Assembly (NCBI GenBank): GCA_002495055.1 | Contig: DADR01000052.1 | Span: 1-9,645, forward strand | Length of the DNA: 9,645 nucleotides | Origin: Methanoregula sp. UBA247 | GTDB lineage: Archaea; Halobacteriota; Methanomicrobia; Methanomicrobiales; Methanospirillaceae | Reading direction: 5' to 3' | Shown: one piece after another, positions 1 to 6,981 of the stretch | Layout of the letters: the number at the start of each line of letters is the position of its first letter | Numbering within the stretch: the first letter of the stretch is position 1 | Program-made: the position numbers and the translations under genes | Notes under the pieces: generated by a model | Told to the model about the DNA's origin: nothing | The model's database searches: none | The model's input: the letters and a program-made list of their open reading frames with translations, nothing else

Positions 1-3000
1 AGTACCATGTCACCACCTATCTCGACAATGAAGTCACCGGCTGTCCACCTGCTCGCCACCGCAGCGGCCGTCCTTTAAAGACGCTCTCCCAGCGGCTGAA
101 AGGTAAGGATGGTCGGTTCCGCGGCTCTCTCTCTGGTAAGCGCGTTAACTTTTCGAGCCGAACCGTCATATCCCCGGATCCGAACCTTTCGATATCGCAG
201 GTTGGCGTCCCTCGTGTTGTTGCAAATGAGATGACGATTCCTGTTCGCGTAACTGTCTATAATATTGAAGAATTCAAGGGGATCGCCCGTAACGGCCCGG
301 TCCGCCCGGATGTCAACGCACCTTGCGGTGCAAACTACGTTATCCGACCCGATACCAGAAGACTTCGTCTAGGTGCAGATAATCTCGATATTGTTGCCGA
401 TATGATCGAACCTGGCTGGACCGTCGAACGCCATCTCCAGGATGGTGATATTGTTCTCTTAAACCGTCAACCCTCATTGCACCGCATGAGTATTCTGGCA
501 CATCGCGTTAAAATCATGGAAGGCCGGACTTTCAGGCTCAATCCCGCAGCCTGTCCCCCGTATAACGCCAACTTTGATGGAGGTGAGATGAACATGCATG
601 TGCCCCAGACCGAAGAGGCGCGTGCGGAAGCTGATATTCTCATTTCCGTGCAGGAGAATATTATGTCGCCGCGTTTCGGTGGGCCGATCATTGGCGGTAT
701 TCATGACCATGTTTCAGGAATTTTCATGCTTACACATGGAACCCGCTGGTTGACCAAGGAAGAAACACTGTATCTCCTGCGATACTCAGGAGTCGAACGA
801 ATGCCGGAGCCCGGGAAGATCGAAAATGGTGTCGAGTATTGGAGCAACAAGCAGGTTTTCTCTCAGATTCTTCCGGAACACTTCAACATGGTCTTCCATG
901 CAAACTCGTGCCAGTCCTGCGACACTTGTAAAAAGATGCTGTGTTACCGCGATGCCTATGTCAGGATCATTGACGGACAACTCGAATCTGGTACTATTGA
1001 CAAGAAGGCCATCGGTGCATTCGACGGTCAGATTATTAATCGTATTATCCAGGAGCAGGGCAAGCAACGGGCTGCAAAGTTCATTGACGACTTAACTAAA
1101 CTCTCTATCCGGGCTATCATGCTTGACGGTCTCTCTTTTGGGATTGATGATACTGATCTTACTGAGGTCTTATACCACCAGAATAATGAAGTGCTGAAGA
1201 ACGCAGCTCTCATTGTCGACCAACGGATCAAGATTTATGATGAAGGACAACTCGAACCAATGCCCGGTCGTACCGTTGAGGAGACTCTTGCGATGCAGAT
1301 CTTGCAGGTGCTCAGGAAAGCCTGTGACCACACTGGCCAAATAGCAACCAGACACTTTCATCTTGAGAATAGCGCTGTTTTAATGGCCGTTTCCGGGGCT
1401 CGTGGTTCAATGAGGAATTTGGCCCAGATCTCAGGTTGTCTCGGGCAGCAGACCGTTCGGGGAGAACGTCTTGTTCATGGTTATGAGGATCGTACCCTGT
1501 CACATTTCAAAAAAGGAGACCGTGGTGCTGTTGCACACGGATTTATCCAGCACAGTTTCAAGAGCGGTCTCAACCCCACTGAATTCTTCTTCCATTCTAT
1601 GAGTGGTCGTGAAGGTCTTGTCGATGTTGCAGTTCGTTCAGCACACAGCGGATATCTCCAGCGTCGGATGATCTATGCGCTCCAGGATCTTAAAGTGGAA
1701 TACGATGGGACGGTCCGAACCCCAGGGGGTAGAATTGTCCAATTTGATTACGGAGAGGACGGCACCGATCCAGCCAAAAGTGCGTTTGGCGATGCAGTGG
1801 ATGTAAAAAGTATCGTTGACAGCGTCCTTATGAATGACAATTTTTCAAACTCTCCGGTGTCAGAGCCAGAAAAACCAGCAATTAATCGGCCATTATCATC
1901 ACACGTAAGGCCGAGAATTATTGAGATAGAGATTACATCTCCAGTTGAGGCAAAACATACAGTACCGGAATCAGTCGTCTCTCCACCAATAATTCCCCCC
2001 CGGGGTACGATCCGGCCAAAAATAATCGTTGAAAAAACAATCCGTCCGACAATCATTGAAGTCGATGAATCGAAGAAATGCCTGTCCTGCGGTATGAAGA
2101 ATCCGATATCTAACAAATATTGTTCACATTGCGGAATAATATTTGATACAACGATAGGACCTGTTCCGGCGGTCAAACCTGTTGCAGAGGATGAATTAGG
2201 TCTATTCTCCTCCGGAATTGAGACGGATCATGAAATTGTTTTTATTGGAGATGCTGAAAATGGTCTTAATCCGATTTCAGCATATTTATTCGAAGATGAA
2301 GTCCCCTGCAAACCGGAACCTGTACGCACACCCATGATTAAGCCGGATCAAACTTCCGTATCCGGGATTCCTGTTTCACCGGGCTTACAGAAAGTCCCCG
2401 ATATTTCGAGGGAACCTTCATCATCTTCAGAAATTTCTATTGATGAAAAAATTACGGAGTTGCACGCGACCGCGAGACAATATATCAACGCTTTAAAATT
2501 CGAAGAATCTGCCCGGTGTTGCTCTGATATTCTCAAGATCGACGAAAAAGATGCTTTAGCCTGGGATATGAAAGGCCATTGTCTCGAAATGACAGGACAT
2601 TTCGATGAAGCATTTGAATGTTATAATATCGCACTCAAATATGACCCTGACCTTTGTAGTGCGTGGTTCCACAAAGGAAAATGGTTTGTTGAGAACTGCG
2701 AATTCATGGAAGCCATGAATTGTTTTGATACGGTGATTGTCAGAAATCCCACATTTGAAAATGTATGGTATAAAAAAGGGTATACTTTTGAAAGGATGGG
2801 GCAGCATCGGGAAGCGATCGCCTGTTTTGAAAAATCACTGACAACAGATCCCCATAATGTGGATGTCTTGATTAGCAAGGCGTATAATCACGAAGAACTC
2901 GGTGAGTTTGACCACGCAGTTTATTGCTACGATATGGCATTAGCGCAGAGACCAGATGATCCTACTATCTGGTCCATGAAGGGATCAATACTTGGAAAAC

Positions 3001-3602
3001 AAAAAAAGTACTCCGAAGCCCAGCGATGTCGTGAGAAGGTGAACCAGCTCAGTCCAGAACATTCTCATATTGATGGAGCACATGGACCAAATATTGAAAA
3101 TGTAAAAACATATCCTAAAGTTTCGCAGCGTTCGGAATCTATCTCATCTGCCACGATTAAACCCGACAACGCCAGCAGTTCAATCTTATTGGGGATTTCA
3201 TCAATGGGAATTGGAAAATTTGATGACGCGCTCAACTATTTTGATCAGGCCTTGAACCTGAATCCGAATAATAGGGATCCCTGGGTCTTCAAACTCATAT
3301 GTTACAAGAAGATGAGTATGCCTTTTGAAGCCAAAGAGAGCGAGAAACATGTCGATGTTAAAAGCTTTATTTCCCATGCATCGGGGTTTTATCAGGCCAG
3401 GGATTTTGAAATGTCTTTGAAATATTTTGATGCAATCATTCAGGTATTTCCTGCCGATGCGGGGTTATTGGAGAACAAAGGTCTTTGTCTTGACCGTCTT
3501 GGAAGGTTGGATGAGGCAGAATATTGTTATCAGTATGCAAAAGAACTCGATGATCTTGAAGAAGCAAGGGAAAATGAGTTGCATGGTGGAGAAACAGAAT
3601 GA
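1..3602 (+). CDS. rpoA1: RNA polymerase A' (Rpo1N) paralogue with disabled catalytic loop, fused to zinc ribbon and TPR repeats (5' partial)
   Basis: The frame is open to the left edge: in-frame codons from base 3 read YHVTTYLDNEV, a conserved A' segment, so the ATG at 231 is internal. About 250 or more N-terminal residues are judged missing. At least 1199 residues are visible. Bases 1 to about 1838 align by eye with archaeal A' to its usual end: the RFRGSLSGKRVNFS region, NRQPSLHRMS, the metal loop, the CQSCDTCKKMLC cysteine cluster, GQQTVRGER, the bridge helix region and YGEDGTDPAKS. The metal loop is NANFDGG instead of the invariant NADFDGD, so catalysis is unlikely. After the A' end come a linker, a CxxC-x10-CxxC ribbon and TPR units. 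Ordinary archaeal A' is about 870-900 residues without these additions. No A'' (Rpo1C) gene follows. Identification of the A' family is very secure. A structural, regulatory or decoy role is inference. Confidence 0.93.
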   Translation, partial: YHVTTYLDNEVTGCPPARHRSGRPLKTLSQRLKGKDGRFRGSLSGKRVNFSSRTVISPDPNLSISQVGVPRVVANEMTIPVRVTVYNIEEFKGIARNGPVRPDVNAPCGANYVIRPDTRRLRLGADNLDIVADMIEPGWTVERHLQDGDIVLLNRQPSLHRMSILAHRVKIMEGRTFRLNPAACPPYNANFDGGEMNMHVPQTEEARAEADILISVQENIMSPRFGGPIIGGIHDHVSGIFMLTHGTRWLTKEETLYLLRYSGVERMPEPGKIENGVEYWSNKQVFSQILPEHFNMVFHANSCQSCDTCKKMLCYRDAYVRIIDGQLESGTIDKKAIGAFDGQIINRIIQEQGKQRAAKFIDDLTKLSIRAIMLDGLSFGIDDTDLTEVLYHQNNEVLKNAALIVDQRIKIYDEGQLEPMPGRTVEETLAMQILQVLRKACDHTGQIATRHFHLENSAVLMAVSGARGSMRNLAQISGCLGQQTVRGERLVHGYEDRTLSHFKKGDRGAVAHGFIQHSFKSGLNPTEFFFHSMSGREGLVDVAVRSAHSGYLQRRMIYALQDLKVEYDGTVRTPGGRIVQFDYGEDGTDPAKSAFGDAVDVKSIVDSVLMNDNFSNSPVSEPEKPAINRPLSSHVRPRIIEIEITSPVEAKHTVPESVVSPPIIPPRGTIRPKIIVEKTIRPTIIEVDESKKCLSCGMKNPISNKYCSHCGIIFDTTIGPVPAVKPVAEDELGLFSSGIETDHEIVFIGDAENGLNPISAYLFEDEVPCKPEPVRTPMIKPDQTSVSGIPVSPGLQKVPDISREPSSSSEISIDEKITELHATARQYINALKFEESARCCSDILKIDEKDALAWDMKGHCLEMTGHFDEAFECYNIALKYDPDLCSAWFHKGKWFVENCEFMEAMNCFDTVIVRNPTFENVWYKKGYTFERMGQHREAIACFEKSLTTDPHNVDVLISKAYNHEELGEFDHAVYCYDMALAQRPDDPTIWSMKGSILGKQKKYSEAQRCREKVNQLSPEHSHIDGAHGPNIENVKTYPKVSQRSESISSATIKPDNASSSILLGISSMGIGKFDDALNYFDQALNLNPNNRDPWVFKLICYKKMSMPFEAKESEKHVDVKSFISHASGFYQARDFEMSLKYFDAIIQVFPADAGLLENKGLCLDRLGRLDEAEYCYQYAKELDDLEEARENELHGGETE
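561..593 (+). other. Degenerate RNA polymerase catalytic metal loop (NANFDGG in place of NADFDGD)
   Basis: The codons from 561 read Y-N-A-N-F-D-G-G-E-M-N. In cellular multisubunit RNA polymerases the three aspartates of NADFDGD hold the catalytic magnesium. Here the first is asparagine (AAC at 570-572) and the third is glycine (GGT at 582-584); only the middle aspartate (576-578) remains. Each change is one transition away from an aspartate codon. The surrounding residues (CPPYNA before, GEMNMHVPQ after) stay typical, so the frame is intact. Confidence 0.95.
1605..1680 (+). other. Bridge helix region of the A'-like domain
   Basis: The segment GREGLVDVAVRSAHSGYLQRR corresponds to the bridge helix that crosses the polymerase cleft next to the active site. 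Most of it is canonical. From memory of the family, the usual archaeal sequence is GREGLVDTAVRT followed by SGY-QRR, so a threonine has become valine and another serine. These are further departures in the catalytic core, milder than those in the metal loop. Confidence 0.8.
1905..2066 (+). repeat. Three short IRPxII-type peptide repeats in the linker
   Basis: Between the A' end and the zinc ribbon the linker contains VRPRIIEIE (1905-1931), IRPKIIVEK (2010-2036) and IRPTIIEVD (2040-2066). All share (V/I)RPxII followed by alternating acidic and hydrophobic residues. The first is separated from the other two by a proline-rich stretch (SPPIIPPRG). The segments could be beta-strand-forming short linear motifs for binding a partner, or remnants of a repeated strand. 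No function is known to me. Confidence 0.75.
2079..2132 (+). other. Zinc ribbon in the fusion protein
   Basis: The translated stretch CLSCGMKN...YCSHCG has cysteines at 2079, 2088, 2121 and 2130, spaced C-x2-C-x10-C-x2-C. This is the layout of the small zinc-ribbon domain found as an adaptor in many archaeal proteins. It lies beyond the normal end of A' and is not one of the native A' zinc sites. Zinc binding is inferred from spacing only. Confidence 0.85.
2448..3560 (+). repeat. TPR repeat region (about ten units in two blocks)
   Basis: The 34-residue pattern W-x2-KG-x2-(2-5)-G-x2-(D/E)EA-x3-(F/Y)-x2-AL-x2-(D/N)P repeats through 2448-3062, about six units. Examples are AWDMKGHCLEMTGHFDEAFE and VWYKKGYTFERMGQHREAIA. 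An interruption of about 40 residues (3063-3173) follows. A second block at 3174-3560 has about four units, the second of them degenerate. TPR superhelices bind proteins or peptides, so this half of the fusion is probably a protein-docking platform. Confidence 0.93.
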
Positions 3603-3609
3603 TACCCTC

Positions 3610-3628
3610 ATATTTTAACGTCTTAAAT
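3610..3628 (+). promoter_or_regulatory. Weak candidate TATA box region upstream of the four-gene unit
   Basis: The 64-base gap between the polymerase-like gene and the next one holds two AT-rich stretches, ATATTTTAA and CTTAAAT. They lie roughly 40 to 55 bases before the ATG at 3667. Either could serve as an archaeal TATA element with a short leader carrying the GAGGT site. No clear BRE is visible, so the alternative that the whole block is co-transcribed from further upstream is equally open. Confidence 0.22.
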
Positions 3629-3655
3629 CCGAATAACTGTTACATTGGATCCTTT

Positions 3656-3660
3656 GAGGT
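3656..3660 (+). promoter_or_regulatory. Ribosome binding site GAGGT deciding the start at 3667
   Basis: GAGGT is followed by six bases (TTGATA) and then ATG at 3667, good archaeal Shine-Dalgarno spacing. A TTG at 3661 is in frame but abuts the site directly, so it is a poor start. The ATG is preferred. Confidence 0.75.
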
Positions 3661-3666
3661 TTGATA

Positions 3667-4506
3667 ATGTCCCCGGATACGATTTATACCGATAATAGTA
3701 AACAAATCATCGGACATGCAGCCCAGATTGCTGCTTCATATGCAGAGCAACAAAAGAAAGAGGCGGAGCTGGCATTAAAAAAGCAAAAAATCTGGGAAAA
3801 CCTGACCCTTTATCTCAACAAGGAATGGCATTTTCATGTCCTCAACCTCTTCAATAAAGAAAAGCCCTTTTTTGACCAGATAAAAACAGAAGATGAAGCA
3901 ATCCGGCAAAATCTTGAGATAATTGAAAACACAGCCCGACCAAAAACAGAGGAGATCAAAAGACGGTTCCCTCTCCTCATAGAGAATGCGTTTAAAAATA
4001 CCAAAGTATCTCTGGACAAGGAGAGTCGACATCCCCGTTATTCCCTGCAAAACGGGTTTTTCAAAATTGAAATTGACGAGTACAAAGGAACGGCAAAACT
4101 GTCGGACACTGAAGGATCTCTTTCTGAAGTTCCAGCGGATGTTGATGCCATTGTAGAGGCAATTAACAAGGAATTCACCCGAATTTTTGAACGACCTTTT
4201 GACGGGAAAAAATTTTTCAAAACATTACGGAGGAACTATTGCACCATTATTAAAAATGAGAAAATTCCTGATGGAGAAAGTGTGCCGATCCGGAAAATTA
4301 CAACACGGCTGGGTAAAAATGAGAAAGGATTCCGTACGGATGAATTTGTTGTCGATCTTACCCGGTTAGTTGAGGCAGGATCTTCTGAACTCGAAGGCAT
4401 GCGCCTTGAACTACAGCAGACACGTGATACGAACAAAGGAATGCTTCTCCAGGGGCAGATGAATCGTGGTTATATCGGATTTATTACATTCAAGAAGATG
4501 ATGTAA
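3667..4506 (+). CDS. Unrecognised 279-residue protein, first gene of the ATPase-helicase unit
   Basis: I do not recognise this protein. Residues about 12-60 are rich in A, E, K and Q (ASYAEQQKKEAELALKKQK) and look like a long helix or coiled coil. Residues 70-115 look helical, and residues 120-150 (YSLQNGFFKIEIDEYKGTAK) look like beta strands. The C-terminal part is basic, with FFKTLRRNYCTIIKN at 183-197 and TRDTNKGMLLQGQMNRGYIG near 252-271, which could be a nucleic-acid or partner-binding surface. No signal peptide or membrane segment is seen. It has its own good ribosome binding site, and its stop codon touches the start of the next gene, so it belongs with the ATPases. By position it may be a specificity or adaptor subunit; that is inference. 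Confidence 0.85.
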   Translation: MSPDTIYTDNSKQIIGHAAQIAASYAEQQKKEAELALKKQKIWENLTLYLNKEWHFHVLNLFNKEKPFFDQIKTEDEAIRQNLEIIENTARPKTEEIKRRFPLLIENAFKNTKVSLDKESRHPRYSLQNGFFKIEIDEYKGTAKLSDTEGSLSEVPADVDAIVEAINKEFTRIFERPFDGKKFFKTLRRNYCTIIKNEKIPDGESVPIRKITTRLGKNEKGFRTDEFVVDLTRLVEAGSSELEGMRLELQQTRDTNKGMLLQGQMNRGYIGFITFKKMM

Positions 4507-5772
4507 ATGGAACAACAGGATCAGGCAATTACTGTTATTGAATCTCTGAGAACGGGACTTCCCCCGAATGTTGGCGTAGAACTCTATTCTGTGGGTAACG
4601 AGAAACTGATTGATGGGATAAAACGGTACCACATCAGCGGGATAAAAAACCGGGGGACCATCCGGTTCATCAATGGCTCATGGGGTGCTGGCAAGACCCA
4701 TTTTTTCCGACTTTTACGGGAAGTTGCATTTAAAAGTGATTGTCTGGTCTCAAATGTTGAGCTGAATGCGAACGATGCTGCACTGAATAAATTTGAGAGG
4801 ATTTTTTTCACGATTGTCCGTAATATCGCCACACCTACCTATTACACACTCGGCGGAAAATATGATGTAACTCCCTTCGGGAATGTATTGCGGGAATCCC
4901 TCGGATTTCTCTCAACAGGAAACCGGGTAATCGGCGATGAGATTGTTTTCGAGCAGTATACTAAAGCGAATGAGCGACTGTTTGCAGACCATAGTATTGA
5001 TATCGATTTCAAGAAAATGGTCCAGAAATACTGGGAGACCTTCATTCCGGAGTCTGCGCAACCGGAAACCCGCGACCAGTTACGGGCGGAGATCCTCCAG
5101 TGGTTCAGCGGGGAAGGAAAGCTCCCCGATTACCGGAAAAAATTTGGCGTTAACAAGATGGTAAGCAAAGACAATGCCAAAGTAATGTTCCAGTCTCTTG
5201 CCGGTTTTGTGAGGTTATCCGGCTACCAGGGTCTCCTCATTGAATTTGATGAGGCAGAGATGGCATATTCGACAATGCGAAAAGCGGCATTGCGGGACGC
5301 CCATAACAACCTGCTCTCATTAATCAACAATATCGAGATGATCCCAGGGCTGTTCCTGATCTATGCCACGACCCCGGATTTCTTCAATGATCCAAAACAC
5401 GGGATAACCATTTATGGAGCACTTGCAGGAAGAATCGGTAAACCCGAGAGCCGTCCCCCAAAAGCCCTTGACAAAATCTGGAATTTTGATGAGGTCACCA
5501 CATCTCTCGAAGACTACCAGTCAGCTGCAATTAAAATCCGGAATATTTACGCAAATGCGTTCCTGGAAGCCAAAGAAAAATTACCGGATGATACCAATAC
5601 AAAGGAGTTCGTGGCCCGCCTGAACAATGAGCATCCATCCATGAGTCCCGTACGGTTCTGGAGAGTGATGGTTACCGGGCTGATTTCATACTTTGATGAT
5701 ATCATGGAAGGTGAAACAAGAACACCGGAAAAATTGTATTATGACGTGATGGATAAACTTCGCGAGGCATAA
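4507..5772 (+). CDS. BrxD-like (DUF2791-type) P-loop ATPase, first copy
   Basis: A 421-residue ATPase. It opens with VIESLRTGLPP (residues 10-20), the N-terminal signature of the BrxD/DUF2791 group. Walker A is GSWGAGKT (57-64), Walker B is LLIEFDEAE (243-251), and a sensor-1-like strand FLIYATTP (283-290) follows. The region between the Walker motifs is mostly helical, as in BrxD. BrxD proteins are accessory ATPases of some BREX phage-defence systems, usually next to the helicase BrxHI; their precise activity is not settled to my knowledge. The start ATG directly follows the upstream TAA, with no convincing ribosome binding site, so translation is probably coupled. The protein is paralogous to the next gene but clearly diverged, which suggests a mixed ATPase pair. 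No membrane segment is seen; a cytoplasmic location is likely. Confidence 0.88.
   Translation: MEQQDQAITVIESLRTGLPPNVGVELYSVGNEKLIDGIKRYHISGIKNRGTIRFINGSWGAGKTHFFRLLREVAFKSDCLVSNVELNANDAALNKFERIFFTIVRNIATPTYYTLGGKYDVTPFGNVLRESLGFLSTGNRVIGDEIVFEQYTKANERLFADHSIDIDFKKMVQKYWETFIPESAQPETRDQLRAEILQWFSGEGKLPDYRKKFGVNKMVSKDNAKVMFQSLAGFVRLSGYQGLLIEFDEAEMAYSTMRKAALRDAHNNLLSLINNIEMIPGLFLIYATTPDFFNDPKHGITIYGALAGRIGKPESRPPKALDKIWNFDEVTTSLEDYQSAAIKIRNIYANAFLEAKEKLPDDTNTKEFVARLNNEHPSMSPVRFWRVMVTGLISYFDDIMEGETRTPEKLYYDVMDKLREA
5764..5767 (+). promoter_or_regulatory. Ribosome binding site GAGG for the second ATPase
   Basis: GAGG lies inside the last codons of the first ATPase gene, eight bases before the ATG at 5776. 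This supports that start and independent loading at a tight gene junction. Confidence 0.55.
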
Positions 5773-5775
5773 TAC

Positions 5776-6981
5776 ATGGATGAAACGATGGCCCGGTCCA
5801 TCATTGAATCATTACGAATTGGTATACCGCCACGAGGTCATATCAACCAGTTTACCGTTGGTCGCAGGTCAGAAATCGCCCAGCTTAAAGAAAAACTTGA
5901 TTCGGGAACGCCGGGTACAATGCTGATCAAAGCAAATTATGGATCGGGAAAGTCTCATTTACTACAATATCTCCGGGAAAATGCCCTACAATCGGGATAT
6001 GTTATCAGTTGTATAACATTAGACTCAAAATCAGCAATCCGTTTCAACAGGATGGATCAGATAATCGGGGCTATCTGGAGAAATATCGAAATCCCTTCAA
6101 ATGAAGGGACACATGGAGTCCGTCCCTTTCTTGATTTTATCTGTGACTCAATGGAGCATAGCAAATCCCAGAATCAGAAATTCTGGAACGACCTGACTAA
6201 CAAGGGACATTGGGATTTTTCCGAAGCACTGGAATCACCTTCAATGTTCATAGCGCTTCGTGCATGGAACACAAAAAATCCCCAAGCTCAGGATCTGATT
6301 GAGGATTGGTTTTACAATCCGAAACTCTATGCTGCTCAACGGAAGTTACTATATTATCACCTCGTGTTAGGATTGCGTGACCAGTTCAGGGATCCAAGAA
6401 CTGAATACCAGTTTTATCGCGCTGATACTGGAATTTTCAATTTCCAGAACCAGGAATATGCCCAGAGCTGGGAGATGCTCCAGGATATCGATCTGCTGGT
6501 GAGAATGAGCGGTCTCAAAGGATTTGTCATCCTTTTTGATGAATTCGAGGATGTTCTCACTAACCTGTCAAACAAAAATTACCAGCAGGCTGCGTTCTGG
6601 AACCTGTTCCAGTTCTTTTCCGGAAAACAATTTTCTGGTGGAAGCTTTTTTGCGGTCACTCCTGAATTTGTTCAGAAGTGCAAGAGTTTACTGATGAAAA
6701 AAGGTGTGTACGATTATGACTTCTCCCGGTTCGATTCTCTTCCGGCATTCTCAATGAGCCCCCTCGAAGTTCAGGAGCTTGAAGAACTGGCACTGAAGAT
6801 CATGCGGGTGCATGGAACCGCATACGCCTGGAATCCTAATTCCCACATTAGTAATGCAGAACTTAAAGCATTCATAAAAAAATCCGCCAATACCCCTGTC
6901 CAAGACAGGACCCGGAAAACGATTACCGACACGGTTGCATTCCTTGACGATCGTCTTGATCACATCTCCGAATCCTTATGA
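5776..6981 (+). CDS. BrxD-like (DUF2791-type) P-loop ATPase, second copy
   Basis: A 401-residue ATPase, closer to typical BrxD than its neighbour. It opens with IIESLRIGIPPRGHINQFTVG (residues 9-29), matching the family start. Walker A is ANYGSGKS (53-60), Walker B is FVILFDEFED (250-259), and a sensor-1-like FFAVTPEF lies at 291-298. The segment YVISCITLDSKSA after Walker A is also typical of the family. It starts three bases after the first ATPase stop and overlaps the helicase gene by four bases. In BREX types that carry BrxD, the partner helicase BrxHI is adjacent, and the same adjacency is seen here. The role is inferred as an ATP-driven loader or regulator acting with the helicase. The family call is strong; the function is not established. 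Confidence 0.9.
   Translation: MDETMARSIIESLRIGIPPRGHINQFTVGRRSEIAQLKEKLDSGTPGTMLIKANYGSGKSHLLQYLRENALQSGYVISCITLDSKSAIRFNRMDQIIGAIWRNIEIPSNEGTHGVRPFLDFICDSMEHSKSQNQKFWNDLTNKGHWDFSEALESPSMFIALRAWNTKNPQAQDLIEDWFYNPKLYAAQRKLLYYHLVLGLRDQFRDPRTEYQFYRADTGIFNFQNQEYAQSWEMLQDIDLLVRMSGLKGFVILFDEFEDVLTNLSNKNYQQAAFWNLFQFFSGKQFSGGSFFAVTPEFVQKCKSLLMKKGVYDYDFSRFDSLPAFSMSPLEVQELEELALKIMRVHGTAYAWNPNSHISNAELKAFIKKSANTPVQDRTRKTITDTVAFLDDRLDHISESL

Noticed and set aside
885..950. The CQSCDTCKKMLC cysteine cluster as a new iron-sulfur or zinc insertion
   Set aside because: A similar cysteine cluster at this point is, to my knowledge, ordinary in methanogen A' subunits, so it is inherited and not novel.
1748..2176. 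A minus-strand 142-residue reading frame opposite the linker of the fusion protein
   Set aside because: It is antisense to a well-supported coding frame, has no recognisable domain, and its Ile/Gly/Ser-rich repeats (for example GRIV..TIIFGRIV) simply mirror the IRPxII repeats on the plus strand.
231..3602. The ATG at 231 as the real start of the polymerase-like gene
   Set aside because: The frame is open upstream to base 3, and its translation (YHVTTYLDNEV, then the RHRSGRPLKTLSQRLKG region) is conserved A' sequence, so the gene begins outside the window.
1..3602. The polymerase-like gene as a decayed pseudogene
   Set aside because: There is no stop or frameshift in 3600 bases, conserved A' motifs outside the catalytic loop are intact, and an ordered zinc ribbon and TPR array follow. 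It looks maintained, not decaying.
3427..3618. A second plus-strand frame overlapping the end of the TPR region
   Set aside because: It overlaps clear TPR sequence in another frame and has no motif of its own.
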